A stretch of 64,000 bases of DNA, from assembly GCF_030265065.1 (NCBI RefSeq), contig NC_080395.1:5495501-5559500 (forward strand), written 5' to 3'. The notes under the pieces were generated by a model that saw nothing but the letters and a program-made list of their open reading frames with translations, had not been told where the DNA came from and did no database searches. The stretch is from Corythoichthys intestinalis. Its lineage: Eukaryota; Chordata; Actinopteri; Syngnathiformes; Syngnathidae. Made by a program: the position numbers and the translations under genes. The first letter of the stretch is position 1; the number at the start of each line of letters is the position of its first letter. This document shows, piece by piece, positions 1 to 12,200 of this stretch.

Positions 1-959
1 TCCCCAGCAAAAAGTGTACCTATGCTGTTATATCGTCCCTAGCAAAGTTGAGAAACCTACGACCTTGCAAAGTAACGGAGGTTGTTGTGGCGAAGGACAG
101 GCGCAAGACTAAAAAAAACAACATTTTGACCTTAAATATTTATTTTTTTTCCCATGCTTTTTGTTGAACAATCTGTATTAAATTGATTAAAGTTTCAGAA
201 TTAAACATTTTAAAAACTACTGAATATTTCATTGAAGGTCAGAATATGTCATGAATTCTGTGGTTTTGTACACCACTCTTTACTCTCTTTTATGTTGCAT
301 GAAACCTCCGTGAAGTTGGCCCCCCATCAGACGCAAATTTATATAAAAATTATGTCAATCGTTTGTGCTATGATTGTGCTCGTTTGTGCTGCAAAAAATT
401 TTGTTTGTGCCATCATCGTTTTGCAGTTATTAAACATTGTTTTTTAGGTCATCCAGAGTTCACCCAGCCCCCCATCTGCGGCGGAATGGAACCCCGGTGG
501 TGTCATTTGATTCTGCCTCGTTAGTGCTGGATTGTGCTGCAAAAAGTTTTGTTTGAACTGCTATGGTTTTCGAGATATTCATAATAATGTAAAGTGATGA
601 CGTCAGTTTTCAGCGCTGCAGGCCGCACAATAGATTAGCAGAGAAGGTCACTGAAACCTGCCAGTGGACGCAATCTTATTCCTGCACGACGACGACCAAC
701 AAAATATAAACACTGTAAGCAAGCCATAATATCCTGCTGTTCAAATCGCCATTTTTAGTCCGAGCCGGTCTAATTATTTCCCTTATTTCACAGGAATAAA
801 GAGCAGGACATGAGACCGCAAATTGCAGACTGCAGTCAAGGCCGGCCCGCAGTTTAAAAGCTTTTATTTCATTTTTATTTTTTTATAATTAATTTTTGGT
901 ATTGTTGTCATTACAATAAAGAATGTTATTTCAAAGCATTTGTAGTTTTTTTTAAAAAT

Positions 960-1573
960 TTTATTTATTTATTTTTTTCCTGCTGTTCCCTCTCCTTGTC
1001 AGAGAGGCGCGTCCATATGAGAACAATATCCTACACACTCAGAAATATATTTAACAAACTTTCCCAGCGTTATTTCGTTGTGTAAATGTTTTTATAATTC
1101 TCATAAAAATATGTAGACTATTTAAATATTGAGTAAACTTGCATTTTTTTGGACAACTGTGAATTCATTACGAAAGACACTTTTATTTATGCACACAAAG
1201 GCAAGACAAATGTGATCCTTTTGAATCTTCTCCTCTGTGTGTCTGCAAAACTGCATATATTGTTTTTAATATTAAACTTTCCCTGCGTTATTTCGTTGTG
1301 TAATGTTTTTATAATGATCATAAAAATATGTAAACTATTTAAACATTAAGAAAACTTGCGTTTTTTCTGCCAACTCGAAGAAATGAAAATAAATTGCTGC
1401 TGCGTTTTTTTTCCCGTGTCACTCCAACAAAAAAATATAAATTAAAAAAATCGGGTTTTTCGGGCTCGGGCCTGCAAATCTAGTTAATTGATCGGGCTCG
1501 CGCCGGGTCGGGCCTTAATACCAGCGGGCCGTGTCGGGTCGGGCTGGATTTTTTGGGCCCGAACTAGGCTCTA
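960..1573 (+). mobile_element. Partial hAT-like MITE, same family as 49940-50519
   Basis: Shares CCCTCTCCTTGTCAGAG, TTTCCCAGCGTTATTTCG and the GC-rich terminal block (CGGGCTCGGGCCTGCAAATC...AACTAGGCTCTA) with the complete copy at 49.9 kb. Internally part of the middle is repeated (compare 1040-1140 with 1270-1370). The left end is not clear. Confidence 0.55.
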
Positions 1574-1773
1574 CTTCCTCCATAGAAGGATAATACCGTG
1601 TAGTTCCAGAGTTGTAGTGCTTTGGCTTTGCCCCGAGAGAATTCCAGGGGGGGCTGGTTGGTTTGTTGCCATCTTCCCCTGGTACCTGTCGGGTGTGACA
1701 GGTACAGGGTGGAAGCGAAGACATGAACTTGAGGAGATCAAGAGACTGGATAACCTTGCTATTCATATAATAT

Positions 1774-2530
1774 GAATATCTCGAAAACTGCAGTTCAAAC
1801 AAAACTTTTTACAGCACAATCCAGCACTAACGAGGCAGAATCAAATGACACCACCGGGGTTCCATTCCGCCGCAGATGGGGGGCTGGGTGAACTCTGGAT
1901 GACCTAAAAAACAATGTTTAATAACTGCAAAACAATGATGGCACAAACAAAACTTTTTGCAGCACAAACCAGCACTAACGACGAAGAAAAAAATGGCATC
2001 ATCGCCGTTCCATTCCGCCGCAGATGGGGAGCTGCGCGTGACGTCATCACGAGACATTTTTATGAATATCTCGAAAACCGTAGCAGTTCAAACAAAACTT
2101 TTTGCAGCACAATCCAGCACTAACGAGGCAGAATCAAATGACACCACCGGGGTTCCATTCCGCCGCAGATGGGGGGCTGGGTGAACTCTGGATGACCTAA
2201 AAAACAATGTTTAATAACTGCAAAACGATGATGGCACAAACAAAACTTTTTGCAGCACAAACCAGCACTAACGACGAAGAAAAAAATGGCATCATCGCCG
2301 TTCCATTCCGCCGCAGATGGGGGGCTGCGCGTGACGTCATCACGAGACATTTTTATGAATAGCTCGAAAACCGTAGCAGTTCAAACAAAACTTTTTGCAG
2401 CACAATCCAGCACTAACGAGGCAGAATCAAATGACACCACCGGGGTTCCATTCCGCCGCAGATGGGGGGCTGGGTGAACTCTGGATGACCTAAAAAACAA
2501 TGTTTAATAACTGCAAAACGATGATGGCAC
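1774..2530. repeat. 293-bp tandem repeat, about 2.6 units
   Basis: Units begin at about 1774, 2067 and 2360 with AATATCTCGAAAAC or AATAGCTCGAAAACC. Each unit itself contains two related halves built around TTCCATTCCGCCGCAGATGG and GCAGCACAA. Adjacent units differ at only a few positions. Open frames across it repeat with the unit and are not genes. Confidence 0.85.
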
Positions 2531-2649
2531 AAACGAAACTTTTTGTAGCACAAACGAGCACAATCATAGCACAAACGATTGACATAATTTTTATATAAAT
2601 TTGCGTCTGATGGGGGGCCAACTTCACGGACGTTTGCATGAATTATAGA

Positions 2650-3552
2650 ACTGCAGCGGCCAACCCATGGAGGGTGTGGAGCAAATGCATGTTATTTTCT
2701 TACTTTTATGTATCTGTAATATGTACCGTGTGTGCGTGTTTTGTGAAGAATGCTGATGAGATATGAAATAAGCAGTAGCCAATTGAATAAGCTACCCTTT
2801 TTGGTTTATGTATTTCGAAATCTGACACTAAAGGAGTCAGTGCCTCACCAACCATGAACCTCACCGCACGTCACTGGGTCACACCCAGTGTGCCCTGTCT
2901 AGGAGGACCAGAAAAACAAGTCATTTGGACGGGAGGAGTTGAGAAGAGAACAAGGCCGCGTAAGTTTTCTCTTATACTGAATGAAACTCATGAGCAAAAA
3001 AATGAGTCGCAAGTTCCTTCCCTTTAAAGTTTGTTTATAATTTGCTCCTTTTGTCAGTGAGCCGACTCTTTCGTTTATTGCGCAACAATTCTATCAGGTG
3101 CGTAACAGGAAACACAAAAATACCATTTAAGCGCACAGTACATTTTGTGTTCACCAAAATGTCTTTTAGCTTGAAATACCCAATTATATTTTGTGTAATA
3201 TGGAATTTTCGACACACATTTACTGACAATTAAGTTGTTTTTAGAAAGAAATGGGTGCTTAAACAGGTTCGACAACTTCTTGTGGAAGTGTCAACTTGCC
3301 TCAATGTTGCTTGGAATGCATTTCCTTGTTGCCAGCTTTTATTCTATTGTTTGCAATCTGGCCTCTTTGAAAAAGAAAATTTGAACCCAATCTGGTATTT
3401 TGTGTCTTCTACTACAGTATATTGTCAGGTATTTTCAATATCAAGTCATTTAGTGTAACAATATAGCAAACAAAGCAACAAGGGAGTCCCGACATGAATG
3501 AAAAAGATTGACCTGACGTCCATGCTTTGCGTCGAGTCACTCAAATGGTTTA
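2650..3552 (+). other. Region upstream of gene A shared with gene B
   Basis: 2650-2820 holds nothing I recognise. From about 2850 the sequence matches the inverted region 48.95-49.6 kb upstream of gene B (for example AAATACCCAATTATATTTTG near 3175 and its complement near 49285). It probably contains the leader exon and first intron of the gene. Many small differences, no open gene. Confidence 0.5.
2881..2960 (+). other. Candidate noncoding leader exon of gene A
   Basis: The segment ending AACAAGGCCGC before GTAAGT (donor at about 2960) is conserved at the matching place upstream of gene B (minus strand, ending at 49507), together with GTCTAGGAGGACCAGAAA. Conservation of both exon-like sequence and donor across the duplication suggests a 5' UTR exon that splices to the PYD exon. 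The left boundary is a guess. Confidence 0.4.
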
Positions 3553-5249
3553 TTTATTTATTTATTGTATAGCTCTATATGACAACAAGGTTGTCTCAAA
3601 GGGCTTTGCAGTGGCAGTATGATACACAGTCAAAAGCAGTAGATGTAGATTAAATAAAGTTCTCGTCCAGGTCCTGGGCATGCCTCATCCTTAGACCCTC
3701 CATGTTGGCAAGAAAAAACTCCGAAAACTCTGAGGAAAAAATGAGAAACCTTAGGGAGAACCACAGTCGGGAGAGATCCACTCCCAGGACGGATAGACAA
3801 GATGCACCAGGACTGCTAAGGGGAATTAGCAGACGGAGTTACAGTTTCTAGAAATGCAATAGAGTGAGGGAACAAGAGGAGGTCCATCTAGCCAGATGAG
3901 ACTTGGGGTTGGGCAACAAGGACGTCCATCCAGCCAGCCAGGGGTCCGGATAATCAGAAGGCTGCGGCTGAACAATACAAGTGGTAGGTAGAGTGAGAAA
4001 AAGGAGATAGGACTCAGTGGCTGTACTTCTCCAGCATTATTGCTTCTCGTGCAGCTTAAACAGAACGGTGAGTCTAGTCCGATTTCAACTAGCCTGACCA
4101 TAAGCTTTGTCGAATAGGAACGTTTTTAGTATAATCTTAAATGTACAGACTGTATTGGCTTCTTTAATACTAGCTGGAAGCTGATTCCATAGGACAGGAG
4201 CTTGGTAGCTAAAGGCTCTAGCGCCTACTGTACTTTTAGAAACCCTGGGAACTACTAGTAGACCTGCATTCTGAGAGCGGAGTGTTCTGTTGGGGCATTA
4301 TGGAACCAGAGCATCGGTGAGATAAGACGGCCCCAAACCATTAATGGTCTTTAATGTAATAAGGAGGATTTTAAATTTAATTCTAAACTCGACTGGAAGC
4401 CAGTGAAGGGCCTGGAGCACAAGGGTGTGATGTGTTCTCTTCTATTAGTTCCTGTTAAAAGTCTTGCTGCTGCGTTCTGGACTAGCTGAAGACCTTTTAG
4501 AGGACTTTTAGGACAAGCTGCAAGTAGGGAGTTACAGTAATCCAATCTAGATGTAACGAACGCGTGAATTAATTTTTCTGCATCGTTTTTAGACAAAATA
4601 TTTCGAATTTAGGCTATGTTGCGCGGGTGAAAGAAGGCTGTTCTGCAGGTTTGTGTAATATGAGCTTTAAATGACAAGTCTGGGTCAAATAGAAATCCGA
4701 GGTGTGGTGCTGGAGGCTACACTTACATTATCCAGGGTGACTATCTGGGCTGTTAGAGAGTCTCTCATACTTTTTGGGCCTATTATAAGGACTTCTGTCC
4801 TTTCAGGGTTAAGTAGAAGTTAGTTAGTGCTCATCCAGGTATTTGTATCTCGGACGCAGGTGCTTAGTTTATCCACTTACCTGATCTGCTCAGGTTTAAT
4901 TGATAAATACAGTTGTGTGTCATCAGCGTAACAATGAAAGTTAATGCTATGTTATCTGATGATATTGCCTAGAGGAAGCATATACAGCGTAAACAAGATG
5001 GGCCCGAGGACCGACCCTTGCCGCACACCATAACTGACTCTGGAATTCGGTGATGATTGCTGGTTTACATTGACAAACTGGTACCTATTAGATAAATAGG
5101 ATTTAAACCAGCAGAGGGCTGCTCCTCTAATGCCTATGTCCCATTCTAGTCTCTGCAATAAGATATTATGGTCGATTGTGTCAAAGGCTGCACTCAGGTC
5201 CAACAGAACCAGGATCGAGACTAATCCATCATCAGCGGCTAGTAACAAG
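3553..5249 (-). mobile_element. 5'-truncated L2-type LINE (CR1/L2 group)
   Basis: Minus strand. The RT part carries LDLSAAFDTIDHNILLQRLE, FKSYLSNRYQF and VRQGSVLGPILFTLYMLPLG, then a stop codon (TAA) in front of HSINFHCYADDTQLYLS; the catalytic YADD is still readable. Further on, VTSRLDYCNSLLAACPK and LQLVQNAAARLLTGT are the usual end of L2 RT proteins. The 3' end ends in TTTA repeats at 3550-3570. Gene B lacks it: there, the sequence left of 3552 (CACTCAAATGGTTTAT) joins directly to GAGCTCAAGTTA, which here resumes at 5250. It inserted upstream of the decayed PYD exons. Confidence 0.8.
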
Positions 5250-5330
5250 TCGAGCTCAAGTTACAATAAGGTGTCGTCCGTAGATACTCGGTCGACGGTC
5301 ATCTCGCTCACGCGTTTACAAGGTGGAAGG

Positions 5331-5420
5331 ATGCCCCTGGACACTGAGCGTAAGGAGCTGCTGTTGAAAACGCTGATGGAGCTGGGGGAGGACCACTTCC
5401 AGTGCTTCAACAGTTACTAA
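5331..5420 (+). pseudogene. Decayed PYD exon, copy 1 upstream of gene A
   Basis: ATG followed by MPLDTERKELLLKTLMELGE and DHFQCFNSY, then TAA. This is the first third of a PYD; the remaining helices and the donor are gone. The preceding sequence (GTCGTCCGTAGATAC) still resembles the acceptor of the working PYD exon, so the whole exon was duplicated. Confidence 0.7.
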
Positions 5421-5501
5421 GTCAATCTAAGCCATGAAAGGTTATCGTTCACAGATACCCGATCGACGGTCACCTCGCTCACATGTTAACAAGGAGGAAC
5501 G

Positions 5502-5572
5502 ATGGCTCTAGACAGCTGGCAGAAAGAACTGCTGTTGGAAACGCTGTTGCTCCAGCTAGTGCTCAGTTAAGG
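5502..5572 (+). pseudogene. Decayed PYD exon, copy 2 upstream of gene A
   Basis: MALDSWQKELLLETLLLQL, with similarity to the PYD start breaking off after about 20 codons. The leader GATCGACGGTCACCTCGCTC is shared with the other two PYD copies. Confidence 0.6.
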
Positions 5573-5945
5573 TATAGTTGCACAGGGCTTATCGATTGCG
5601 CTGAAGGCATGAAAACCATCAATTCACAATGAGAAAAAAAAACAATCAGAAGTATCGTGTAACACAGGCGACAATTTGGAAAAAGTAGTGGAGTAAAAAG
5701 GACATATTTGTGATGTAAAACGTATTACAGTAAAAGTAAAAAGTACCACTTCATATTTGTACTCAAGTCAAATATAGACAAAAAAGTACTGAAGTACAGT
5801 AATGAGAGACGATTTTTCTTCGTTACATTCAACCAGTGCTAAGAGGAAAGATGAAGATTGACCTGACATCTGTGTTTTGCGTCACCTCACTCAAACGGTT
5901 TATGAGCTCAAGTTACCATAGGTCAATAAAAGTTGTCGTCCGCAG

Positions 5946-6245
5946 ATACCTGTTCGACGGTCACCTCCTTCACGTGTATAGTCTGAAGGATGGCTCAGGA
6001 CAGCAGACTTAGGGAGCTGCTGTGGAACACGCTGATGGAGCTGGGGGAGGAGGACTTCGCGTCCTTCAGGTTCCACACGGACCTGCCTGAAAGCGAGCGT
6101 GAAAACACCAGCCGTGAGTACATTGCTGGAAAGCTCTTGAGTAAGCACGGTGACAACACTCTGGGTGAAACCGTCAAGATTCTGGAGAAGATCTGGAACA
6201 AAGATTTGGCCCAGAAGCTGCACAGCAACATGCTGAACATAAAAG
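5946..6245 (+). other. Gene A exon with 5' UTR and PYD domain
   Basis: The exon probably starts after the acceptor CGTCCGCAG at 5937-5945, because the same site is conserved in gene B. ATG at 5990 opens an 86-residue pyrin-type death-fold domain: LLWNTLMELGEEDF at the start, an acidic-rich middle, and ETVKILEKIWNKDLAQKL as the last helices, all typical of fish PYDs. The donor GTTAGT at 6246 splits a Gly codon that is completed by GT at 7802. PYDs bind other PYDs such as that of ASC. Confidence 0.85.
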
Positions 6246-9200
6246 GTTAGTCCCCGACATAGCTTCCCGCGGTAGAAAGCAAGTGATTTGAAAAGTGTGG
6301 AAGTTAACCATGAATTAACCCGTTGCAAAAATTTTGTTGCTCATCCATTTCCCAATCTCAACTCCTGAGACCTAACTATTGCTTCTCATTTTGTGATCAT
6401 TTGTTGCTGCTCTGTTGCTCCAAAGAGACCTTTAGGAACAATAGATAGACTTTGTTTCTCTTTTTCATCTTAGACATATCTGAGAATGGTGAGCTCTTAT
6501 CGAGATCTCATCAATCGCTCTTCCTCATCTCATTTATTTCTTTGGAATGCATCCCCGGAGCAATAGATGAGGTCATTTTGAGCCACACATGAGAAACATC
6601 AGAAATGATTAAGAATTTAAAATAAATCCTTAGTTCTAAAAAAATTTTCATTCATCAGTGTTAACAGTAAATTGTTTTTTTTTTTGTTTGTTTTCAGCAC
6701 ACGGCAGCAATTTATATGAATACAAAACAGTTCACTTAAGATAAAAATAAATTACATGTGGGACTTCATAAAATTGAATCGCTCCTCCAACTAATCATTG
6801 GCGCGGAGTTTTTACACTGAAAGGAGTGTCCGCATCTCAAAGGACGGGAGAGAGCTCTGGCAGACGGTCGATCTAAAGAGTGAAAAAATATATATATTCT
6901 ATTGTTAACGAATAGCCATTTTCAAACTATTTTGAAATTCACACATGAATATCACATAAAAGTCAAATATAACGTCATAACCTATCAATGAATTTTGAGG
7001 TGTGGAATGGAATTGTTTTGTCCTTAACAGATAGGAAGAGGAAGTGCCTTGATTTACACAATCACAGAAACTGTCTGTCATTAGCCACGTTTACATGCTG
7101 ACTTTTATTCATACCGATTCAAATCATTCCGGATGGAAATTTCACATCAGCTGTTTACATGTCACTTCATCTATTCCGATCCAGCGTTTACATGTGTCTG
7201 CCTTTATTCCGAAAGGACGTTTGACAACTGCCGTCTGACATGCGCAGATTAATCAAAACAAAGCGTCACGTTGCAAAACATGGAGATCGATCGTCAGATC
7301 GGCTGCTGTTTTAACTTTTCGAGTGGAAACAAAACTTCAGAATGATACGCTGTTCATTTAAAAAGTTGTGTGGGTGCGCTGTGCGTGTGCTTGGAATCCA
7401 TGTTGCAAGTGACGTTACTTACGTCACCAAGTGACGTCACCACGTCAGTACGGAGCATGCGCAGAAAGAACGCAACCAGCCACCATTCCGCTTCCCTGTT
7501 TACATGATATAATTTTACTTCTAATCGGTTTGGGAAAAGGAATATTCCACCCCTGTGAATCGGAATGAAATTCCATTCGGTTTGGGCCTGTTCATTCCGA
7601 ATGAGGTGTTTATATGGAACACATTTATTCGGTTTGAACAAATCTTCCGATTGTAATTGGAATATTTGGCTCCATGTAAACGTGGCAACTGTCTGTGATG
7701 TGACGGTGGGACATTTACCTATTCATGTCCCCGATGGCTGTGTGCTTAGTCGCAAGGTGTTTGTATTTTTTCCATAATGTGTCACTGCTGCTTTCTTGCA
7801 GGTGCCGTCTTCTCCGTCCATGATGATAATCAGATTAACCGATTGAAGGGGAAGCTTCAAGAACACTTGAAGGGTTTATACAGCTTTGCATCTGAGGGCA
7901 CCACCGAGCGCTGGAAGCAGCAGCCTCTGGCGGACGTCTACACGGAGCTGGACGTCACCTACGGGGCCGACGTCATCCCCGACGAGCGGCACGAGGTCCT
8001 TCAGATGGAGACCAGTGCCACTGCGGCAAAGGAGTCTATCCTGCCATGCGGCATCTTCAAAAGACCTGACGGGAACCGGCGACCGATACGCACGATGCTC
8101 ACCGTCGGCTTTGCGGGAATAGGAAAAACCTTCCTGATTCAAAAGTTTGTGTCGGGCTGGGCCAGCGGTAGTAGCAACCAGGACATGGACTTCATATTTC
8201 CTTTCACCTTCCGCGAGTTAAACATGGACAAAGGGAAAAGGTTTACGCTGGCCGAGTTAATACGATGTTATATCTGCAGAAACAGGCACATGAGCAAGGA
8301 GACACTGAACAATATATTTGCCGACCTGCAGATGTCTGACAAGCAGGACTACGACAGCAGCAGGATCAAGATCTTGTTTATCCTCGACGGACTGGACGAG
8401 TGCAACTTCAAAATCGACTTGAAGAATACGGGGAAAGTGGACATGGACGTGAGGGAAGCCTACCCGCTGGAGGTACTGCTGGCGTATCTCATCAATGGGA
8501 ACCTGCTTCCGTGCGCCAGGGTTTGGATCACCACGCGGCCCGCGGCGGCCCGCGATATCCCCTCCGACCTCATCGACAGCAGAACAGAGGTGAGAGGATT
8601 CAGCGATTCCCGGAGGCTGGAATACTTCAGGAAAAGGTTCCCAAATGAGGAGCGCGTCATTGATCACATTCGGAAATCTCGAAATATCTTCATCATGTGC
8701 CACATTCCAATCTTCTGCTGGCTCACCGCCAGAGTTCTTCAGCATCATTTGGACAAAGGGAAGAAGGGAGAGCTTCCCACAACGCTGACTAACATGTACT
8801 CAGCGTTAATAGGTCACCTACTGGAAAACTCCAAGGAGAGAAATACAAATAAGTACATCCTTGACGTGAAAGCACTCGCAAAGCTGGCCTTTGACCACAC
8901 CATGAAGAACTGTCAGATCTTCTACGAGAAAGACCTGGTGGACAGCGGTTTTGATTACAGCCAAGCTGCAAAACACTCCGGAATATTCACTGAGGTCTTT
9001 AAGGAGGTCCCTCCGCTCAAGAGAAACAAACAGAAGATGTTTCAGTTCGTTCATCTAACCATCCAGGAGTATCTGGCCGCACTGTACGTCATGATGAGCC
9101 TCTTCCATGACAAAAAGAACGTACTGGATGATTCAGGTTGGTTACTGAAAAAAGTGGCTGAGCTTTTTAAGCAGACCACAATCACTGAGGTCCACCAGTC

Positions 9201-12200
9201 AGCTCTGCAGAAAGCTTCAGAGAGTGAAGGAAAATTGGACATGTTCCTTCGCTTCCTCTTTGGCCTTTCCTTGCCATGCAACCAGGAACTAGTGGAGGAA
9301 CTGCTGAAGGCTCCTCAGGCCTGCGGTCAAAGCAAGTCAAAGACAGTCGAGTTGATCATGGAAAGGATCAAACAGAACACTCCAGAAAAGAATGTCAACT
9401 TGTTCTACTGCCTAAATGAGCTGAAGGACGACTCCTTGCTGAAGCAGATCCAGCAGGAATTAGCTTCAAGACGTCTGTCCTGGGGTCAAATGTCAAATGA
9501 CATGTGGTCGGCCCTGGCCTTTTTCTTACTGACAGACGATGAAACCATGAAGTCCTTTAATCTTGCCAGCTACTCCCGATCGCGTTTGGGGCTCAAAAAG
9601 CTGCTGTTGGTGGTCAAGGCTTCTCAAACATCAGAGTATGTGCTCCAAAGTGAAATAAAGTGGAGTCCGAAAATTCCAAAAGCACAATGGCAAATCCAAG
9701 AACAAGTGCACAAAACGCAAACAAAACAACTAAAAATGACTAAACATTAAAAAAATCACAAAACAGATTAACTAAAAAAATAATAATAACAATAATGGAA
9801 CTCACATATACACACACAAAAAAAAATCAAATTAAAAAAGAATTGCTTATACGAAAACGTGACAACGAATCTGAAAACAAAAAAAGTTAACTCATTCACT
9901 CCCAAAGATGTGTTCATAGGTTTTTTGGAACACTTAAAGGGTATGAAAACGCAAAGGGGGTGTGAGACATCAATAGAACCGTTGTGTGCCAAGATAACAA
10001 ATATTGATAAAGTTGACAAAAAAATCAATCACATTAATGAGCAATTATCGAAAATAGATCGAAAATGACTAACATTTCCGAAAGTGTTCCGGAAACAGCC
10101 GAATGGGGCGGAGACGTCATAACAAGGAAACAAAAGATCGAGGCAGGTGCCATCGTTGTTTATCGACGAGAGAGTTGCGTTCGTGTTTTATCAAAAAAAT
10201 CGCTAAAATGGTTCAAACCTGTCATGCTATGTGGTTTACGAATAGCCATTTGTCACAATGTAGTACCCATGACTTCCCGAACGAGAGAAAAAGAGCTAGA
10301 CTACGCAGAAAATGAGTAAAGTTCGTCAGTGCTAAGAGGGCTAATTTTGCAATTTTACAGGGAAACGGGAACCTGACGAGCCAGAAGATGTGCCTACAAC
10401 CTCAAAGAAAACAAAATGTATGCTACTTCCCAATCACTAAAGACCCACAAACTGCGAAGGAGTGAATTCGTGACCCGTATGTGAATAAATCGAGTGATTC
10501 GAGCATGTCTGTGGAACAGGAATATCAGCTTGTAGAGATCGCAAATCACGGCGACTTAAACGTACATTTGAGACAACAACTCTACCGAAGTTCTGGATTA
10601 AAGTCATTTCGGAATATCCCGACATCGCTTGGAGCGCGCTGAAAACTGCTACAATTTCCAACATCGCTAGCTTGATGCTAGCTTCTCTCACTCTCCCATC
10701 TCGTCTCAACGAAACAAACTCAGCCCTCCCACTGATTCAGCGGGTGAGTTGTATTTTTTCCCTGCACTTAACACGACGGGGCTAAAAACAAATGCTATTT
10801 TATATTTGCTGTATTTTTCTACCGCACATTGCCGGTGTTCTGACAGAGTTGGCATGCGCGTAATGTTAAAAAGGACCGCGAATGCAGCGATTCCTAAGTA
10901 TACACTACAAACTTTCTTTAAAGAAAGGAATATTAACTTACGTTTGCCATGTTTGGCGCACACAACAACTGCACGTAGCCCTCTCACTTAACGACTTTGC
11001 CGTGTCGTTAAGCGTTAATTTATGCCATTTCCGTGTTGCACATGTATGTTTGTGATGTAAATAGTTTTTTAGCACCATAACATTGAGAGTCAAACTGAAT
11101 ATAAAAGAGGGACACCGGTCCATAAAAAAAAGACCCAAATCACACCGGTCCGTGGTGCAAAAAAGGTTGGGGACCCCTGCTCTAATCCCATTCATATTTG
11201 TGTCGGTTGGCAGAGCGAAACCGATGATAGCATATTAAATGATAATTATTCTATACATTACTTTATTTTGCGGTCACGGTGTATCAGCTTCACAAAAAGA
11301 AATGCAAAAAATACCATTTGATGTTTCCCACACGAACTGTTGTCGGGGTTTCATCAATGTGATTGCTCCCCTCAATGATCCTTTCATTAGGCTGCATTGG
11401 CTTTCGTTTGGGCTCAAATTGATAACCCAAAACACCAAACAAAGGTTCATAACTCTCCTCGTCACCATTAGAAGAATGTTCGTTACGTCGGATTCGTCGG
11501 TGCAACTAGAAACGTAATTGTCCGCCATCGTCGCCGCCATTCAGTACTAAAGCACTGAGCCGGTTGTTTCCTTGTTTTGATGTCACGCACACAATCTGCC
11601 AGATTTCTGGGATCTCGGGGGCGGGTCTTTTTAGCTTGAAATTGACCCAAATTTCTCTCATTTTCTTGGTGTTGCGATGTGTGTAATTACACGAAGTGAC
11701 ATGATATGAATCCAAAAGGCATTCGTTTATGGATAAATGATGGAATATTAGCATTTCCCCAGGTGTTGACATACACTTTAAGTTTACTACCAAAAACGTA
11801 TAGAAACAAGAATTGAGGATTTTTAACTGCTCATAACTGAAGAATGGAAAAGTGTAGAAAAACTTCTTTTCCTGATGAAAGATTGGAATATTCTTGTTCT
11901 TTTTCAAGTTTGTGTCGCCATGAAACACAATATTCTGTAGTGCTTGACAGATCAGCCAAAATATTGTAACTGAACAAAAAGCAATGGTTTCTGAAAAATG
12001 TCCGGGAGTGAGTAAGTTGAGAAACCAGAAAAGGTTGGCACTGATGGCGAAGTTGACTCGTGGCTGTTTGGACGAGTGGAAGGATAACTATATAACCACG
12101 TCTATTGCTACTTTTGAAGTGATGATGACAGTGTGATTCATTGCAAAGACTTCATGCTATTACTTGAGATGAACACATTTAATTGTTGCCTAACCCTAAT

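Larger units (their letters stand above)
297..2645. mobile_element. Fold-back-like element with long inverted ends
   Basis: Left arm (about 297-590) and right arm (about 2350-2645) are inverted copies of each other: GCACAAACGAGCACAATC and GACGCAAATTTATATAAAAA occur in opposite orientation. Outer ends read CATGAAACCTCCGTG and, inverted, CATGCAAACGTCCGTG. The right arm is expanded into tandem 293-bp units. The middle holds a separate hAT-like insertion and 590-960, where I recognise nothing. No clear target-site duplication and no transposase. Confidence 0.55.
9891..12020. mobile_element. Small TTAA MITE (ACTCATTCACTCCC ends), split by a larger insertion
   Basis: Ends TTAACTCATTCACTCCC (about 9888) and GGGAGTGAGTAAGTTGA (about 12005-12021). 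About 290 bp when the insertion at 9938-11777 is ignored. The same MITE lies unbroken at the matching place in gene B (42864-43156), so it predates the duplication. Confidence 0.65.

Noticed and set aside
1827-2477. Repeated 75-76-codon frames on both strands
   Set aside because: They recur with the 293-bp tandem unit and are open on both strands, so they come from the repeat.
7354-7641. Frames in the GCCACGTTTACATG MITE, repeated near 27.2-27.5 kb
   Set aside because: Both copies are noncoding MITEs; the frame is carried along with the repeat.
7777-7801. ATG at 7777 as the start of the NACHT protein
   Set aside because: It lies before a good acceptor conserved in gene B, and the PYD exon joins in phase at 7802.
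9636-9750. Extension of the gene A large exon to the stop near 9750
   Set aside because: Sequence after 9635 is repeat-rich and low-complexity, and gene B has a perfect donor at the aligned position.
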